Shown here one piece after another: positions 38,901-47,900 of a DNA stretch of 64,000 bases (position 1 is the first letter of the stretch; each line of letters begins with the position of its first letter). Source of the DNA: Gammaproteobacteria bacterium (lineage in GTDB: Bacteria; Pseudomonadota; Gammaproteobacteria; Competibacterales; Competibacteraceae). The DNA is taken from contig JACKMZ010000005.1 in assembly GCA_024235135.1 (NCBI GenBank), forward strand, positions 62,001-126,000, in the 5' to 3' direction. The position numbers and the translations under genes were made by a program. The notes under the pieces are model-generated. The model had not been told where the DNA came from, did not search any database, and was given only the letters and a program-made list of their open reading frames with translations.

Positions 38901-39512
38901 GCGCCGTTCACGGTGGAACACGGTCTGGCGGTGCTGGAGCGGGTGCTGGAAAACGGTTTGGAGACGGTCGCGGCGGCGCGGATCGACTGGCCCCGGTTGT
39001 CGGAGACGCTCGGACCCACGCCTCTGCTCAAGGATTGGGTGCGGCAATCGGCCAAGCCGGCTATCGACCCGTCCTTGCGGCAACGCCTGAGCGCGGCCGA
39101 AGATCACGAACGTTCCGTGTTGTTGTTGGGGCATTTGCGCCAGCAGATCGCCCAAGTGCTGGCCCTGGCCGATCCCGAGCAAATCGCGCCGCGCCAGCGT
39201 CTGTTCGATCTGGGCATCGATTCCTTGATGGCGGTGGAACTGAAAAATCGCCTGGAAAAGAGCCTGCAATTGTCATTGGGCCCCACCCTGATTTTCGACT
39301 ATCCCACTCTGGAGGCGCTGGTCGGGCATCTGAACTCGCGAATGAACCAACCGTCGGCGGCCGCTGGGCCTGAGTCTTCCCCGTCTTCGTCGACGGACGC
39401 GATACTCGAGGAGATATCCGATGAACTGGATGATTTGTCGGAAGAAGCTGTTAGCGCCTTGCTGGACGAAAAAATGGCCGATATCGAAAAGCTGATTGGG
39501 CCGCTAGAATGA
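32970..39512 (+). CDS. PKS 5: KS-AT-DH-ER-KR-ACP
   Basis: This 2180-residue module 5 protein has KS (about 36-464; Cys211) and AT (about 559-907; Ser651; HAFH, malonyl type). DH follows (about 921-1210; His957); the Pro of HxxxGxxxxP is Ala, but the IDACFQ Asp is present. After a structural KR half come ER (about 1444-1767; HAAAGGVGQAAVQ at 1592), KR (about 1777-2013; LDDG; Tyr1926) and ACP (Ser2085 in LGIDSLMAVEL). The full reductive loop predicts a saturated methylene unit, provided the altered DH is active. A C-terminal acidic helix (DELDDLSEEAVSALLDEKM) should dock to PKS 6. ATG 32970 was chosen because AAGGTGG lies 8 nt before it; GTG 32958, preceded by AAAGGGG, is a real alternative that would overlap the PKS 4 stop. 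Confidence 0.88.
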   Translation: MDNGRDNARNQQDLMKRALHELREMRARLAEHERARHEPIAIIGIGCRFPGGADNPEKFWRLLRDGVDAIVEVPPDRWDLASYYDPDPTVAGKMYTRHGGFLQKPEYFDPSFFAISPREAAGMDPQQRLLLEMSWEALEHAAQAPESLYGRSVGVFVGMSNVDFAARQLMDLGPAGIDAWFGTGVAFSAAAGRLSYSLGLTGPCLALDTACSSSLVSVHLACQSLRNGECELALAGGVNLLLAPEIGVAACRARMLAADGHCKTFDAKADGYVRSEGGGIIVLKRLGDALAAGDSPLAVIRGSAVNQDGRSSGLTVPNGRAQQAVIRQALANADVQPGQVHYVEAHGSGTSLGDPIEVGTLGAVFGERSPDHPLVIGAVKTNVGHLESGAGIAGLIKTVLVLRHGEIPPNLHFQTPNPHIPWSELPVTAPRAVLPWDAPGSRVAGVSSFGFSGTNAHVVLEQAPAAEPERPDRAAPDRPLHLLALSAKSEAALEELAGRYRTCLAAHPDWPAGDVCFSANAGRSHFDRRLAVVAGSTAELADKLAGGSPHRAYAPEPPRIAFLFTGQGSQYPGMGRTLYESEPVFRQALDRCAEILRPYLEYPLLRVLYGDAGEWLDQTAYTQPALFSLEYALAETWRGWGIVPDAALGHSVGEYVAACVAGVFSLEDGLRLIAERARLMQALPGNGAMAMLAADEARVGDALRAYPDALSIAAVNGPAHTVIAGERRAVNAVCADFEEAGVRAAPLNVSHAFHSPLMEPMLATFERIAEGIAFSAPQIDVISNVSGDLATAEDLVSAAYWRRHIRQPVRFESGMKALRDLGCQVFVELGPKPTLTALGQQCLAADKADWLPSLRPGQPDWAVLLDSLARLYTQGATVDWMGFDRSQTRRRLSLPTYPFQRQRYWLDLPVPGTAPRERSPAARLHPLLDRRTRSPLLKEILFETRFCADRIPLLEDHRVAGRLYVAGACHIAMALGAAELSFGAGSWRLEELVFPQPFIIDERTDEHVADAARTAQLSLTPLERGGDFRLISLNEQDSGEDYATHATGRVRPAVESGESPAPDDLLAQCPRAVPTESLYAALAEQGIELGPAFRWLAEVYAGDGQAVGRFREPTAPESNAGYRLHPGQIDACFQLLAATIPSERAQRFVPFAIECVRFHRPLPGALWCHARLRPVIEDERITADIRVFDDRGRLGAEIDGLELRVLRDGGLQRSLDSVAGDLYARAWVESAWATESAVPATRRLVFGDQSGIGARLCERLGGTAVLVEAGDGHSPINDGGYRIDPDADADYRRVLSAIGECDECVWLWSLDEPPMAGLRDPSHAQRQSAGRLLQLCQALLAAGWRGRLWLISAGGQPVAGSLPVIEQAPLWGLGRVIDLEHPEWRATMVDLDPQESRIDRVENLYRALTRTPAGENQLAVRAGLPFFTRLQRQQPGHGGPQRMRLAQYGMLEQLSAAPQEMPRPDPDEVVIEVLGSGLNFRETLHILGLLRDTAERRGIHDATELPLGIECSGRIVAVGAAVTGFAIGEEVIAALATGSLANFVPVKAARVVAKPPQLNFSEAATLPLAFLTALYGLRELARLQPGEWVLIHAAAGGVGQAAVQIARRLGANVLATASPGKWERLHAQGVTQVMNSRDLRFAEQVLSVTEGRGVQVILNSLSGEWIAASLKTLAPGGRFVELGKRDVWTPEQIGAIRPDVHYLPFDLGEVAERQPERIGALWREVVSDVGAGHYRPLPFQAFPMEQAQSAFRLLAQGRNLGKMVVNPPHRVQPPISGEGSYLITGGLGGLGLAVARWLAERGAGRIVLTSRRPAGPEAQAILRELADGGTPVQAMTADIADAEQVKDLFTEMATDGPPLRGVFHAAGVLDDGVLAEQTWDRFARVLAPKLLGAWNLHRQTEDRRLDHFVCFSSIAGWLGAPGQGNYAAANAFLDALMSQRRRQGLPGTSIAWGPWTEVGMAARLGETDRQRLASRGVAPFTVEHGLAVLERVLENGLETVAAARIDWPRLSETLGPTPLLKDWVRQSAKPAIDPSLRQRLSAAEDHERSVLLLGHLRQQIAQVLALADPEQIAPRQRLFDLGIDSLMAVELKNRLEKSLQLSLGPTLIFDYPTLEALVGHLNSRMNQPSAAAGPESSPSSSTDAILEEISDELDDLSEEAVSALLDEKMADIEKLIGPLE
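38304..39016 (+). repeat. Diverged KR repeat, copy 2 (PKS 5)
   Basis: Partner of 31751-32475. The shared block begins at the KR nucleotide-binding motif (GSYLITGGLGGLG) and ends at SETLGP just before the ACP. Confidence 0.75.
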
Positions 39513-42500
39513 GCGCCGCACCGGAACAGCCCATGGACAGCACGGCCCGCTTGAAGCGGGCGTTGCTGGCCTTGCGGAAATTGCAGGCCCAGGTCCAAGC
39601 GCAGGAACAGGCGAAATCCGAACCCATCGCGGTCGTCGGCATGAGTTGCCGTTTTCCCGGCGGGGCCGACGATCCTGAAAAATTCTGGACGATGCTCACG
39701 AATGGGGTGGACGCCATTGGCGAAGTGCCGGCCTCGCGCTGGGACATCGACGCCTATTACGATCCCGATCCCGACGCGCCGGGCAAGATGAACTGCCGCT
39801 TCGGCGGATTCATCGGCGAACCAGGCTGGTTCGACGCGAGCTTTTTCGGCATCGCGCCGCGCGAGGCGGCGAGTCTGGACCCGCAGCAGCGGCTGTTGTT
39901 GGAACTGGCTTGGGAAGCCCTGGAACACGCCAATCAGCCCAGCGATGAGTTGTTCGAGAGCCGTACCGGCGTGTACGTCGGCATCGGCGGTTTCGATTAC
40001 GCCCTGTCGATGATGAGCGACGCGAGCTATCAGCGGCGGATCGACGCCTATCTCGGCACGGGCAACGCGCTGAGCGTGGCGGCCGGCCGCCTGTCCTACG
40101 TGCTGGGGCTGAAAGGGCCGTGTCTGGCGGTCGATACCGCCTGTTCGTCCTCTTTGCTGACGGTGCATCTGGCTTGCCAAAGTCTGCGCCTGCGCGAATG
40201 CGACACGGCCTTGGCGGGCGGCGTGAACTGGTTGCTGCGGCCGGAACCGAGCATCAATTTCGCCAAGGCGCACATGGTCGCCCCGGATGGCCATTGCAAG
40301 ACCTTCGACGCGGCGGCCGACGGCTACGTGCGCGGCGAAGGCGGCGGGATGGCGGTGCTCAAGCGCCTTGGCGACGCCCAGCGCGATGGCGACCGGATTC
40401 TCGCCCTGGTACGGGGTTCGGCGGCCAATCACGACGGCCCCAGCGGCGGACTGACGGCGCCGAACGGCCCGGCGCAACAGGCGGTGATCCGGCAAGCGTT
40501 GACGGCGGCCGGGTTGCCACCGGAACGGATCGACTACGTGGAAGCCCACGGCACGGGCACGTCCTTGGGCGATCCCATCGAAGTGGGGGCCTTGAGCGCC
40601 GTATTCGGCCAGCGTCCGGCCGATAATCCCCTGCTGCTGGGGGCCGTCAAGAGCCAGATCGGCCATCTGGAAGCGGCGGCGGGCATCGCCGGCTTCATCA
40701 AAACGGTGTTGGCCCTGCACCACGGCGAACTGCCCGGTCAGTTGCACTATCACACCCCCAATCCGCATATCGACTGGAGCGCGCCGGTCGCCGTCGTGCG
40801 CCAGCGCCGGGCCTGGCCCCGGAGCGAACGCTACGCCGGCGTCAGCGCCTTCGGTTTCAGCGGCACCAACGTCCATGCCGTACTCCAGGCCGCGCCGGCG
40901 GTCGCCCCGTCGGCATCAAGTCCCCGGCCGGTGCAACTGCTGACCCTGTCCGCGAAAACCCCGGCCGCGCTGTCCGCTTTAGCGGGCCGTTACCGGGATT
41001 ATCTGCAGGCGAATCCGGACACGGATCTAGGCGATCTATGCGCCACCGCGAATAGCGGGCGCAGCCACCTCAAGCAACGGCTGGCCGTGGTCGCGGACAG
41101 CCTGGCCGAATTGGGCGAATCGCTCGCCGCCGTGGCCGACGGGCAAACCCCGCCGGGTATCTACCAGGGTCAGACCCGGCGGATCAAAATCGCCTTCCTG
41201 TGCAGCGGCCAAGGCGCGCAGTACGCCGGCATGGGCCGGGAACTGGACGATAGCCAACCGGTCTACCGGCAGGCGTTGGATCGCTGCGACGCCATTCTTC
41301 AACCGCTGTGGGGCCGCCCCCTGCGCGCCGTGCTCTACGGCGACGAAGCGGCTCTGGCCCAGACCGGCCACACCCAACCGGCCCTGTTCGCCGTGCAATA
41401 CGCCCTGGCGGCCCTCTGGCGGCATTGGGGCGTCCAACCGGACGCCCTGTTCGGCCACAGCGTCGGCGAATACATCGCCGCCCATCTGGCCGGAGTGTTC
41501 AGTCTCGAAGACGCTCTGACCCTGTTGGCCGAACGCGCCCGGCTGATGCAAGCCCTGCCTCACGGCGGCGGCATGGCCGCCGTCAGCGCGCCGCTGGATC
41601 AGATCGAAACGGCTCTGAGGGACTACCCGGAACTGGCGCTGGCCACCCGCAACAGTCCCGAACAGGGCGTCGTCTCCGGCCGCCGCGAGGCGCTCGAACA
41701 ACTCCGCGAAGAACTCCAACAAGCCGGCATTCCCAGCCAAACGCTCAACGTCTCCCATGCCTTCCATTCGCCGCTGATGGAACCCATCCTCGATGCGTTC
41801 GAGAACGCCGCCGGGCGCTTCCGCTACTCACCGCCGCAACGCTTGCTCCTCGACCATCGGGGCCAGCGGGTTGCCGCCGAATCGCTGGACGCCGCCTACT
41901 GGCGTCGTCAAATTCGCCAACCCGTGCACTTCGATCAAGCCCTGGCCACCCTGCATGAACAAAGCTGCAGCGTGTTTCTGGAACTCGGACCGCAACCGGT
42001 GCTGATCGGTCTGGGACAGGCCAATCCCCAAGCCGAGAACGCCACCTGGCTGGCCAGTCTGCGCAACGGTCGGAAATCCGAACAGACCCTGACCCACAGT
42101 CTGGCGCAACTGTACGTGCAAGGCGCGTCCCTCGACTGGTCCGCGATTGTCGGGCACAGCGGCCGGCGCGTGTTGTCCCTGCCGACTTATCCGTTTCAAC
42201 GCCAGCGGCATTGGTCCGAAAGCGCCACCGCCACGCCGGCGCCAACGGCCATCAAGCGATCGGGCGAGCCCATCGGCCATCCACTGCTGGGACGGCCGAT
42301 GGCTTTGGCCGGCTCGCGGGAACGGCGATTCGATGCGACGGTGAGTGCCGAATGGCCGGGTTTCCTCAAGGATCACCGGTTGCTGGATACGGTGGTCATG
42401 CCCGCCGCCGCCTTCATGGAAACCCTGCTGGCGGCCGGCCGCGCGGCGCTCGGCACGAACGCCTTGAAGCTGCGCGACTTCGCGATTCAGCAACCGCTCC

Positions 42501-44941
42501 TGTTATCGGCGGATCGCGAGGTTTCGTTGCAGACCGTGATAGCGCCGGAAGACGATGGACTGACTCAGGCCGTTCAGCTTTTCGCCCGAGCCGGGAGCGA
42601 TTCGGCGATGGGCGATGGAAGCGACGTCGATACGCCCTGGACGCTCCAGGCTCACGGCCGAATCGGGCCGGCCGAAGCGTCGCCCGCGATGACCGAACTG
42701 GCCACGCTCCAGGCGGAAAGCGGTGTGTCCGTCTCGGTCGAGGCGTTTTATCGAAGTTACCGCGCGCTGGGCATTCACTACGGTCTGGATTTCCAGGCCG
42801 TCGAGAGTTTGCAAAGGCATCCACGGGGCGTTCTGGCCCGCGTGCGCTTACCGGATTCGGCATTGGACGACGACCATTTTCTGCTGCATCCGGTTTTGCT
42901 GGACGCCAGCCTTCAGGCCGTGGGCGCGGCTTTCGATTCGAATGTCGCCGAGGTCGTGCATTTGCCCGTGGGTTGCGCCTCGCTGAGCCTTTTCCAGCCG
43001 GGCGCGACGCCGCGCTGGTGTTTCGTCCGGCCCCAGGTTCTGGCGGATCGCTTGACCGCCGATTTCGATCTGTACGGCGAACACGGCGAACCGGTGGCTC
43101 GCATCGAAGGACTCGTTTTACAGCCCGTCAGCCGTTCGACCCTGAACCGGAAGTTCGGCGTCGATCCCGGCCGCTGGTTCTATAAATTGGACTGGCGGCC
43201 TGAAAAACCGTCGAACAGTTCCGACGCTGCGCCGGGGAACTGGTTGATTTTCGCCGATGCCAGCGGGTTGGCCGCCGCTTTGGCGCAAACCTTGAAGGAG
43301 CGAGGCGGGCAATGCGTGACAGTCGCGGCGGGCACGGCTTACGCCCGGCTTGGCGACGACCATTACCGAATCGATCCGAGCGAACCGGCCCATTTCCGGG
43401 AACTGCTCCAGTCCGCCGGAGAACCGTTCGCTGGCGTCGTATTCCTTGGGAATCCGCCTGATTCCGAGGTGTCGGACACGGCTTGGGAGATTCGGGAGAG
43501 GCGCATCGATAACGCGCTGAAACTGATCCAGGCGCTGATCGCGGCCGACCAATCCCCCCGCCTGTGGCTGGTGACGCAAGGCGCTCAAGGCGCCGATCCC
43601 AGCCTGCCTGGCCTGGCTCAGGCGCCGTTATGGGGTTTGGGCCGGAGTCTGGCCTTGGAACACCCGGAATTCGGCGGCGGCCTGGTCGATCTGGACCCGG
43701 CCTTGAGCCCGGTCGGGCAGGCTTCCGCGTTACTTGAATTATTGCTCAAGGCCGGCGATGAAAAGCAATGGTTGATACGCGGCGGCCAGCCCCACGTCGC
43801 GCGGTTGCTTCCGCATCCGTCCGCCGTGGCCAAGGGGCGGCGTCTGGCGGCGGACAAGCACTATCTGATCACCGGCGGCGCGGGCGCGCTGGGATTGTCC
43901 GTCGCGCGCTGGCTGCTAAGTCAAGGGGCCGTCAAGCTGGAATTGATCGGACGGCAGGCGACAATGCCGGGCGAAACGCTGGCGAGCCTGCGCGAGGCCG
44001 GGGCTGAAGTGCGATATTGGCCGGCCGACGTGAGCGATCCCGAGCGATTAGCGGCCGTCTTTTCGCGAATCGACAAGCTGGGCGGCGTCATCCATGCGGC
44101 CGGCGTGCTGGACGACGGCGTATTGCAGGAACAGGATTGGTCCCGCTTTTCGCGGGTAATGGCGCCGAAACTGCGCGGGGCCTGGCGCCTGCACACCTTG
44201 ACGCAATCCCGTGACGAGATGGATTTCTTCCTCTGTTTCTCGTCCGCCGCCGCCGTGCTTGGCTCGCCCGGTCAGGCCAACTACGCCGCCGCCAACGCGT
44301 TCTTGGACGCCTTGTGTCAATACCGGCAAGCGCGGGGGTTGCCGGGCCTGAGCATCGCTTGGGGCGCTTGGGCGGGTTCGGGCATGGCGGCGGCTTCCGG
44401 CCAGCCGCGGGCCGGATTCGCGCTCATCGAACCCGAGCAAGGACTGCGGGCGCTGGAACGCCTGATGGCCGGAGCGGATGCCTACGTGGCCGTACTGCCC
44501 GCCGATTGGGAACAATTGCGGCAAGATTTTCCCGGTGGAGCCCTCCCGCCGTTGCTGGCGGAATTGGTAACGCCGTCCGCCAACGGCGAACAGCCGCTGG
44601 ATTTCGCGCGGCGCTGGCGGGCGGCGCGGCCCGACGAACGCCGGCCAGTGCTGATTGACGGTCTGCGAATCCTGGTGGGGCGGATCGCGAAGCTGGACCC
44701 GGCGCGGGTCGATGTTCACCAACCGCTGAATACCTTGGGACTGGATTCGTTGATGGCGGTGGAGCTGCGCAATCGCTTGCGGGCCGAGCTGGAAGTCGAT
44801 CTCGCCCTGAACGGCTTTCTGGATGGGTCCGCCCTGATCGATATCGCCGAGACGCTGGAGTCGCGGCTGACGAACGCGGCGTCATCGGGCGAATCGGCCG
44901 AAGTCGTCGCCGAGGACGAATGGGTGGAAGGCGAATTATGA
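39509..44941 (+). CDS. PKS 6: KS-AT-DH-KR-ACP
   Basis: This 1810-residue last ketide module before the peptide section has a docking N-terminus, KS (about 36-460; Cys212) and AT (about 561-902; Ser651; HAFH, malonyl type). DH follows (about 921-1208; His956; the Gly of HxxxGxxxxP is Asp; LDASLQ retained), then KR (about 1225-1670; LDDG; Tyr1592 in NYAAAN) and ACP (Ser1747). The predicted unit is an alpha,beta-unsaturated ketide. The KS is a mosaic: its flanks match PKS 4 while a central patch (about 39945-40280) differs. The C-terminus ends in the acidic EDEWVEGEL rather than a long helix, which fits docking to the TubC-like N-terminus of the next protein. Start and stop overlap both neighbours as ATGA. 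Confidence 0.91.
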   Translation: MSAAPEQPMDSTARLKRALLALRKLQAQVQAQEQAKSEPIAVVGMSCRFPGGADDPEKFWTMLTNGVDAIGEVPASRWDIDAYYDPDPDAPGKMNCRFGGFIGEPGWFDASFFGIAPREAASLDPQQRLLLELAWEALEHANQPSDELFESRTGVYVGIGGFDYALSMMSDASYQRRIDAYLGTGNALSVAAGRLSYVLGLKGPCLAVDTACSSSLLTVHLACQSLRLRECDTALAGGVNWLLRPEPSINFAKAHMVAPDGHCKTFDAAADGYVRGEGGGMAVLKRLGDAQRDGDRILALVRGSAANHDGPSGGLTAPNGPAQQAVIRQALTAAGLPPERIDYVEAHGTGTSLGDPIEVGALSAVFGQRPADNPLLLGAVKSQIGHLEAAAGIAGFIKTVLALHHGELPGQLHYHTPNPHIDWSAPVAVVRQRRAWPRSERYAGVSAFGFSGTNVHAVLQAAPAVAPSASSPRPVQLLTLSAKTPAALSALAGRYRDYLQANPDTDLGDLCATANSGRSHLKQRLAVVADSLAELGESLAAVADGQTPPGIYQGQTRRIKIAFLCSGQGAQYAGMGRELDDSQPVYRQALDRCDAILQPLWGRPLRAVLYGDEAALAQTGHTQPALFAVQYALAALWRHWGVQPDALFGHSVGEYIAAHLAGVFSLEDALTLLAERARLMQALPHGGGMAAVSAPLDQIETALRDYPELALATRNSPEQGVVSGRREALEQLREELQQAGIPSQTLNVSHAFHSPLMEPILDAFENAAGRFRYSPPQRLLLDHRGQRVAAESLDAAYWRRQIRQPVHFDQALATLHEQSCSVFLELGPQPVLIGLGQANPQAENATWLASLRNGRKSEQTLTHSLAQLYVQGASLDWSAIVGHSGRRVLSLPTYPFQRQRHWSESATATPAPTAIKRSGEPIGHPLLGRPMALAGSRERRFDATVSAEWPGFLKDHRLLDTVVMPAAAFMETLLAAGRAALGTNALKLRDFAIQQPLLLSADREVSLQTVIAPEDDGLTQAVQLFARAGSDSAMGDGSDVDTPWTLQAHGRIGPAEASPAMTELATLQAESGVSVSVEAFYRSYRALGIHYGLDFQAVESLQRHPRGVLARVRLPDSALDDDHFLLHPVLLDASLQAVGAAFDSNVAEVVHLPVGCASLSLFQPGATPRWCFVRPQVLADRLTADFDLYGEHGEPVARIEGLVLQPVSRSTLNRKFGVDPGRWFYKLDWRPEKPSNSSDAAPGNWLIFADASGLAAALAQTLKERGGQCVTVAAGTAYARLGDDHYRIDPSEPAHFRELLQSAGEPFAGVVFLGNPPDSEVSDTAWEIRERRIDNALKLIQALIAADQSPRLWLVTQGAQGADPSLPGLAQAPLWGLGRSLALEHPEFGGGLVDLDPALSPVGQASALLELLLKAGDEKQWLIRGGQPHVARLLPHPSAVAKGRRLAADKHYLITGGAGALGLSVARWLLSQGAVKLELIGRQATMPGETLASLREAGAEVRYWPADVSDPERLAAVFSRIDKLGGVIHAAGVLDDGVLQEQDWSRFSRVMAPKLRGAWRLHTLTQSRDEMDFFLCFSSAAAVLGSPGQANYAAANAFLDALCQYRQARGLPGLSIAWGAWAGSGMAAASGQPRAGFALIEPEQGLRALERLMAGADAYVAVLPADWEQLRQDFPGGALPPLLAELVTPSANGEQPLDFARRWRAARPDERRPVLIDGLRILVGRIAKLDPARVDVHQPLNTLGLDSLMAVELRNRLRAELEVDLALNGFLDGSALIDIAETLESRLTNAASSGESAEVVAEDEWVEGEL
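40634..42214 (+). repeat. Identical KS/AT repeat, copy 2 (PKS 6)
   Basis: Partner of 28517-30097. The sequence diverges abruptly at both ends: just upstream at the NPLLLGAVK codons, and downstream immediately after the codons for RHW, where PKS 4 continues IEAN and PKS 6 SESA. Confidence 0.9.
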
Positions 44942-47900
44942 ATACCGCCGAATTCATGGAAAGCCTGCGTCAGCGCGGCGTCGATCTGTGGCTGGAAGGG
45001 GATCGGCTGCGCTACCGCGCGCCGCGCGCCGTGTTGACGCCCGAATTGTTGGACGAACTCAAAACGCGCAAGGACGAAATGATCGCGGCCCTGAAACAGC
45101 CGGTCGCCTATCCGCTGTCGGCCGGCCAGCGGGCCTTGTGGTATCTGCATCGACTGGACCCGGACAGCGCCGCCTATCATGTCGCCTTCGCCGCGCGGAT
45201 TCGCGGCGCGGTGGACACGGCGGCGTTGCGCCAGGCATTCCAAACGCTGGCGGATCGCCATCCCGCCTTGCGCACGGTGTTCGCCGAGCGGGACGACGGC
45301 GTGGTCCAGATCGTCCAGGCCGATCAGCCGGTCGATTTCACGCTTGTCGATGCCACGGATGCCACGGATTCATTATCCGAGCGGGTGGCCCAAGCCTATC
45401 GCCAGCCTTTCGATCTGACGCGCGGGCCGCTGTTCCGGGTGACGTTGGTCAGCCGCGATGCCCAGGATCATGGCCTGTTGCTGTGCGCCCATCATGGCGT
45501 CTGCGATGCCTGGTCGTTGTGGCGGCTGCTGGACGAACTGCGGCTGTCGTATCCGGCGGCTCTGGCGGGTTCGCCAGCTCCCGCGCCGACCGAGTCCCGC
45601 GTTTCGTACCGCGATTACGCGCGCTGGCAGGAACGGATGCTGGCGGGCGCGGACGGCGAGCGTTTGTGGAATTTCTGGAGCGAACGACTGGCCGGCGAAC
45701 TGCCGCTGCTGGAATTGCCCACCGACCGACCCCGCCCGCCCGTGCAGACCTTCAATGGCGCATCTCGGCCGTTTTCGCTGACGGGCGAGGCGAGCCGCGC
45801 CGTCAAGACATTGGCCCAGCAACAGGGCGTTACGCTGTACATGCTGCTGCTGGCGGTTTACCAAGTTTTGCTGCATCGCTATTCCGGCCAGGACGATCTG
45901 TTGCTCGGCTGTCCCACGGCGGGCCGCACGCACGGCGAGTTCGACGGGCTGGTGGGTTATCTGGTCAACCCGGTGGTGGTCAGAACCCGGTTCGTGGGCA
46001 ATCCCTCGTTCGCCGATTTGTTGAACGACGTGCGCCAAACCACGGCCGCGGCGTTGGCGCATCAGGATTATCCCTTCGCCCTGTTGGTGGAGCGGTTGCA
46101 GGGTGAACGCGATCCCAGCCGTCCGCCGGTTTTCCAGGCCGCTTTCGTGTTGCAGCAGCCGCCCCGGAACAACCCGCTGAGCCAGGTGCTGACGCCCGGC
46201 GGCGGGAGCGTGGATTGGGGTGGATTGCCACTGGAATTTCTGGAACTGCGCCAGCAGGAAGGGCAATTCGATCTGATGCTGGAAGCCATCGAAGCCGGGG
46301 ATGCGCTGCACGGGCTGTTCAAATACAACGCGGATCTGTTCGACGCCTCCACCATCGAACGGATGATCGGTCACTTCAAGCGGTTATTGGCCTCGGCGGT
46401 CGACGATCCACGGCGGCGCGTTTCGGATCTCGACCTGCTCGACGAGGCCGAACGGCGGCGGCTGTTGGCGGATTGGAACGCGACCGGGCCAACCGATTAT
46501 CCCTTGCATCGACCCCTGCACCGGCTGATCGAGCTTCAGGCCGCGCGCAGCCCGGACGCCGAGGCGGTGATCTACGACGGACAGGTCCTGAGTTATCGGG
46601 ATCTTGATGAACGCGCCAACCGGCTGGCCCACTATCTGCGTTCGCTGGGCGCCGGTCCCGAAACCTTGCTGGGCGTTTGTCTGGAACGCTCGCTGGAACT
46701 GGTGGTCGCGCTGCTGGGCGTCTTGAAGGCTGGCGCGGCTTACGTTCCGCTGGACCCCGAGTATCCGGCCGAACGACTCCGCTACATGGTGGCGGACAGC
46801 GGCATGGCGCTGCTGTTGAGCGAGCGGCGGTTGGTCGGTCATTGGGCCGAAAACGATTGGACCGAAACCGGCGCGCAACCGATCTATCTGCACGATGCGG
46901 AGTCCGTCATCGCCGGTTTTCCCGCGCACGCGCCACAAGTCGACGTGCAGCCCGAGAACCCGGCCTACATGATTTATACCTCGGGTTCCACCGGCCAGCC
47001 CAAAGGCGCGGTGAACACCCATCGGGGCATCGTCAACCGGCTGCTGTGGATGCAGGACGCCTACCGGCTCACGCCGACCGATACGGTATTGCAGAAAACG
47101 CCGTGCAGCTTCGACGTTTCGGTTTGGGAATTTTTCTGGCCGTTACTGGCTGGCGCGCAATTGGCGCTGGCCCAACCCGGCGGCCATCGCGATCCGGCCT
47201 ATCTGGCGGAACTGATCGAACGCGAACGGGTGAGCACCTTGCATTTCGTGCCGTCCATGCTCGCGGCCTTTCTGGAAACGGCGGATGTCGGGCGTTGCCG
47301 GAGCTTGCGGCGGGTGATCTGTAGCGGCGAGGCGTTGCCCTGGGATTTGCAGCAGCGTTTTTACCGGGTTTTTCAGAATTCCGACGTCGAACTGCACAAC
47401 CTGTACGGCCCCACCGAAGCCGCCGTGGATGTCAGCTATTGGCCCTGTCCACGCGAGGGATTCGCGGGGTCCGTGCCGATCGGCCGGCCGATCGCCAACA
47501 TCCGATTGCATATTCTGGATCGGCATTTGCAGCCGGCGCCGATCGGCGTGAGCGGCGAGCTGTACATCGGCGGCGTGGGCCTGGCGCGGGGTTATCACGC
47601 GCGGCCCGGATTGACGGCGGAACGCTTCGTGCCCAATCCCTTCGCGCCTGGCGAACGGCTGTACAAGACCGGCGATCTGGCCCGCTATCGGCCCGATGGC
47701 GCGATCGAATACCGGGGCCGGCTCGATCATCAGGTGAAAATCCGGGGCTTTCGCATCGAATTGGGCGAGATCGAAGCCGCGCTCGACACGCTGGCCGCCG
47801 TTCGCGCGGCGGTCGTCGTGGCTCGGGAAGATACGCCGGGTCGCCCGCGTTTGTGGGCTTACCTCGTCCCGGCGATTGAGGGCGAACTGGACAAGAACGC

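Noticed and set aside
37434..39269. Long antisense open frame (611 codons, -) and others such as 59720-61765 and 8960-10210
   Set aside because: They lie opposite clear PKS/NRPS domains, their translations are low-complexity Arg/Gln/His-rich, and no family is recognisable. High GC content produces such shadow frames.
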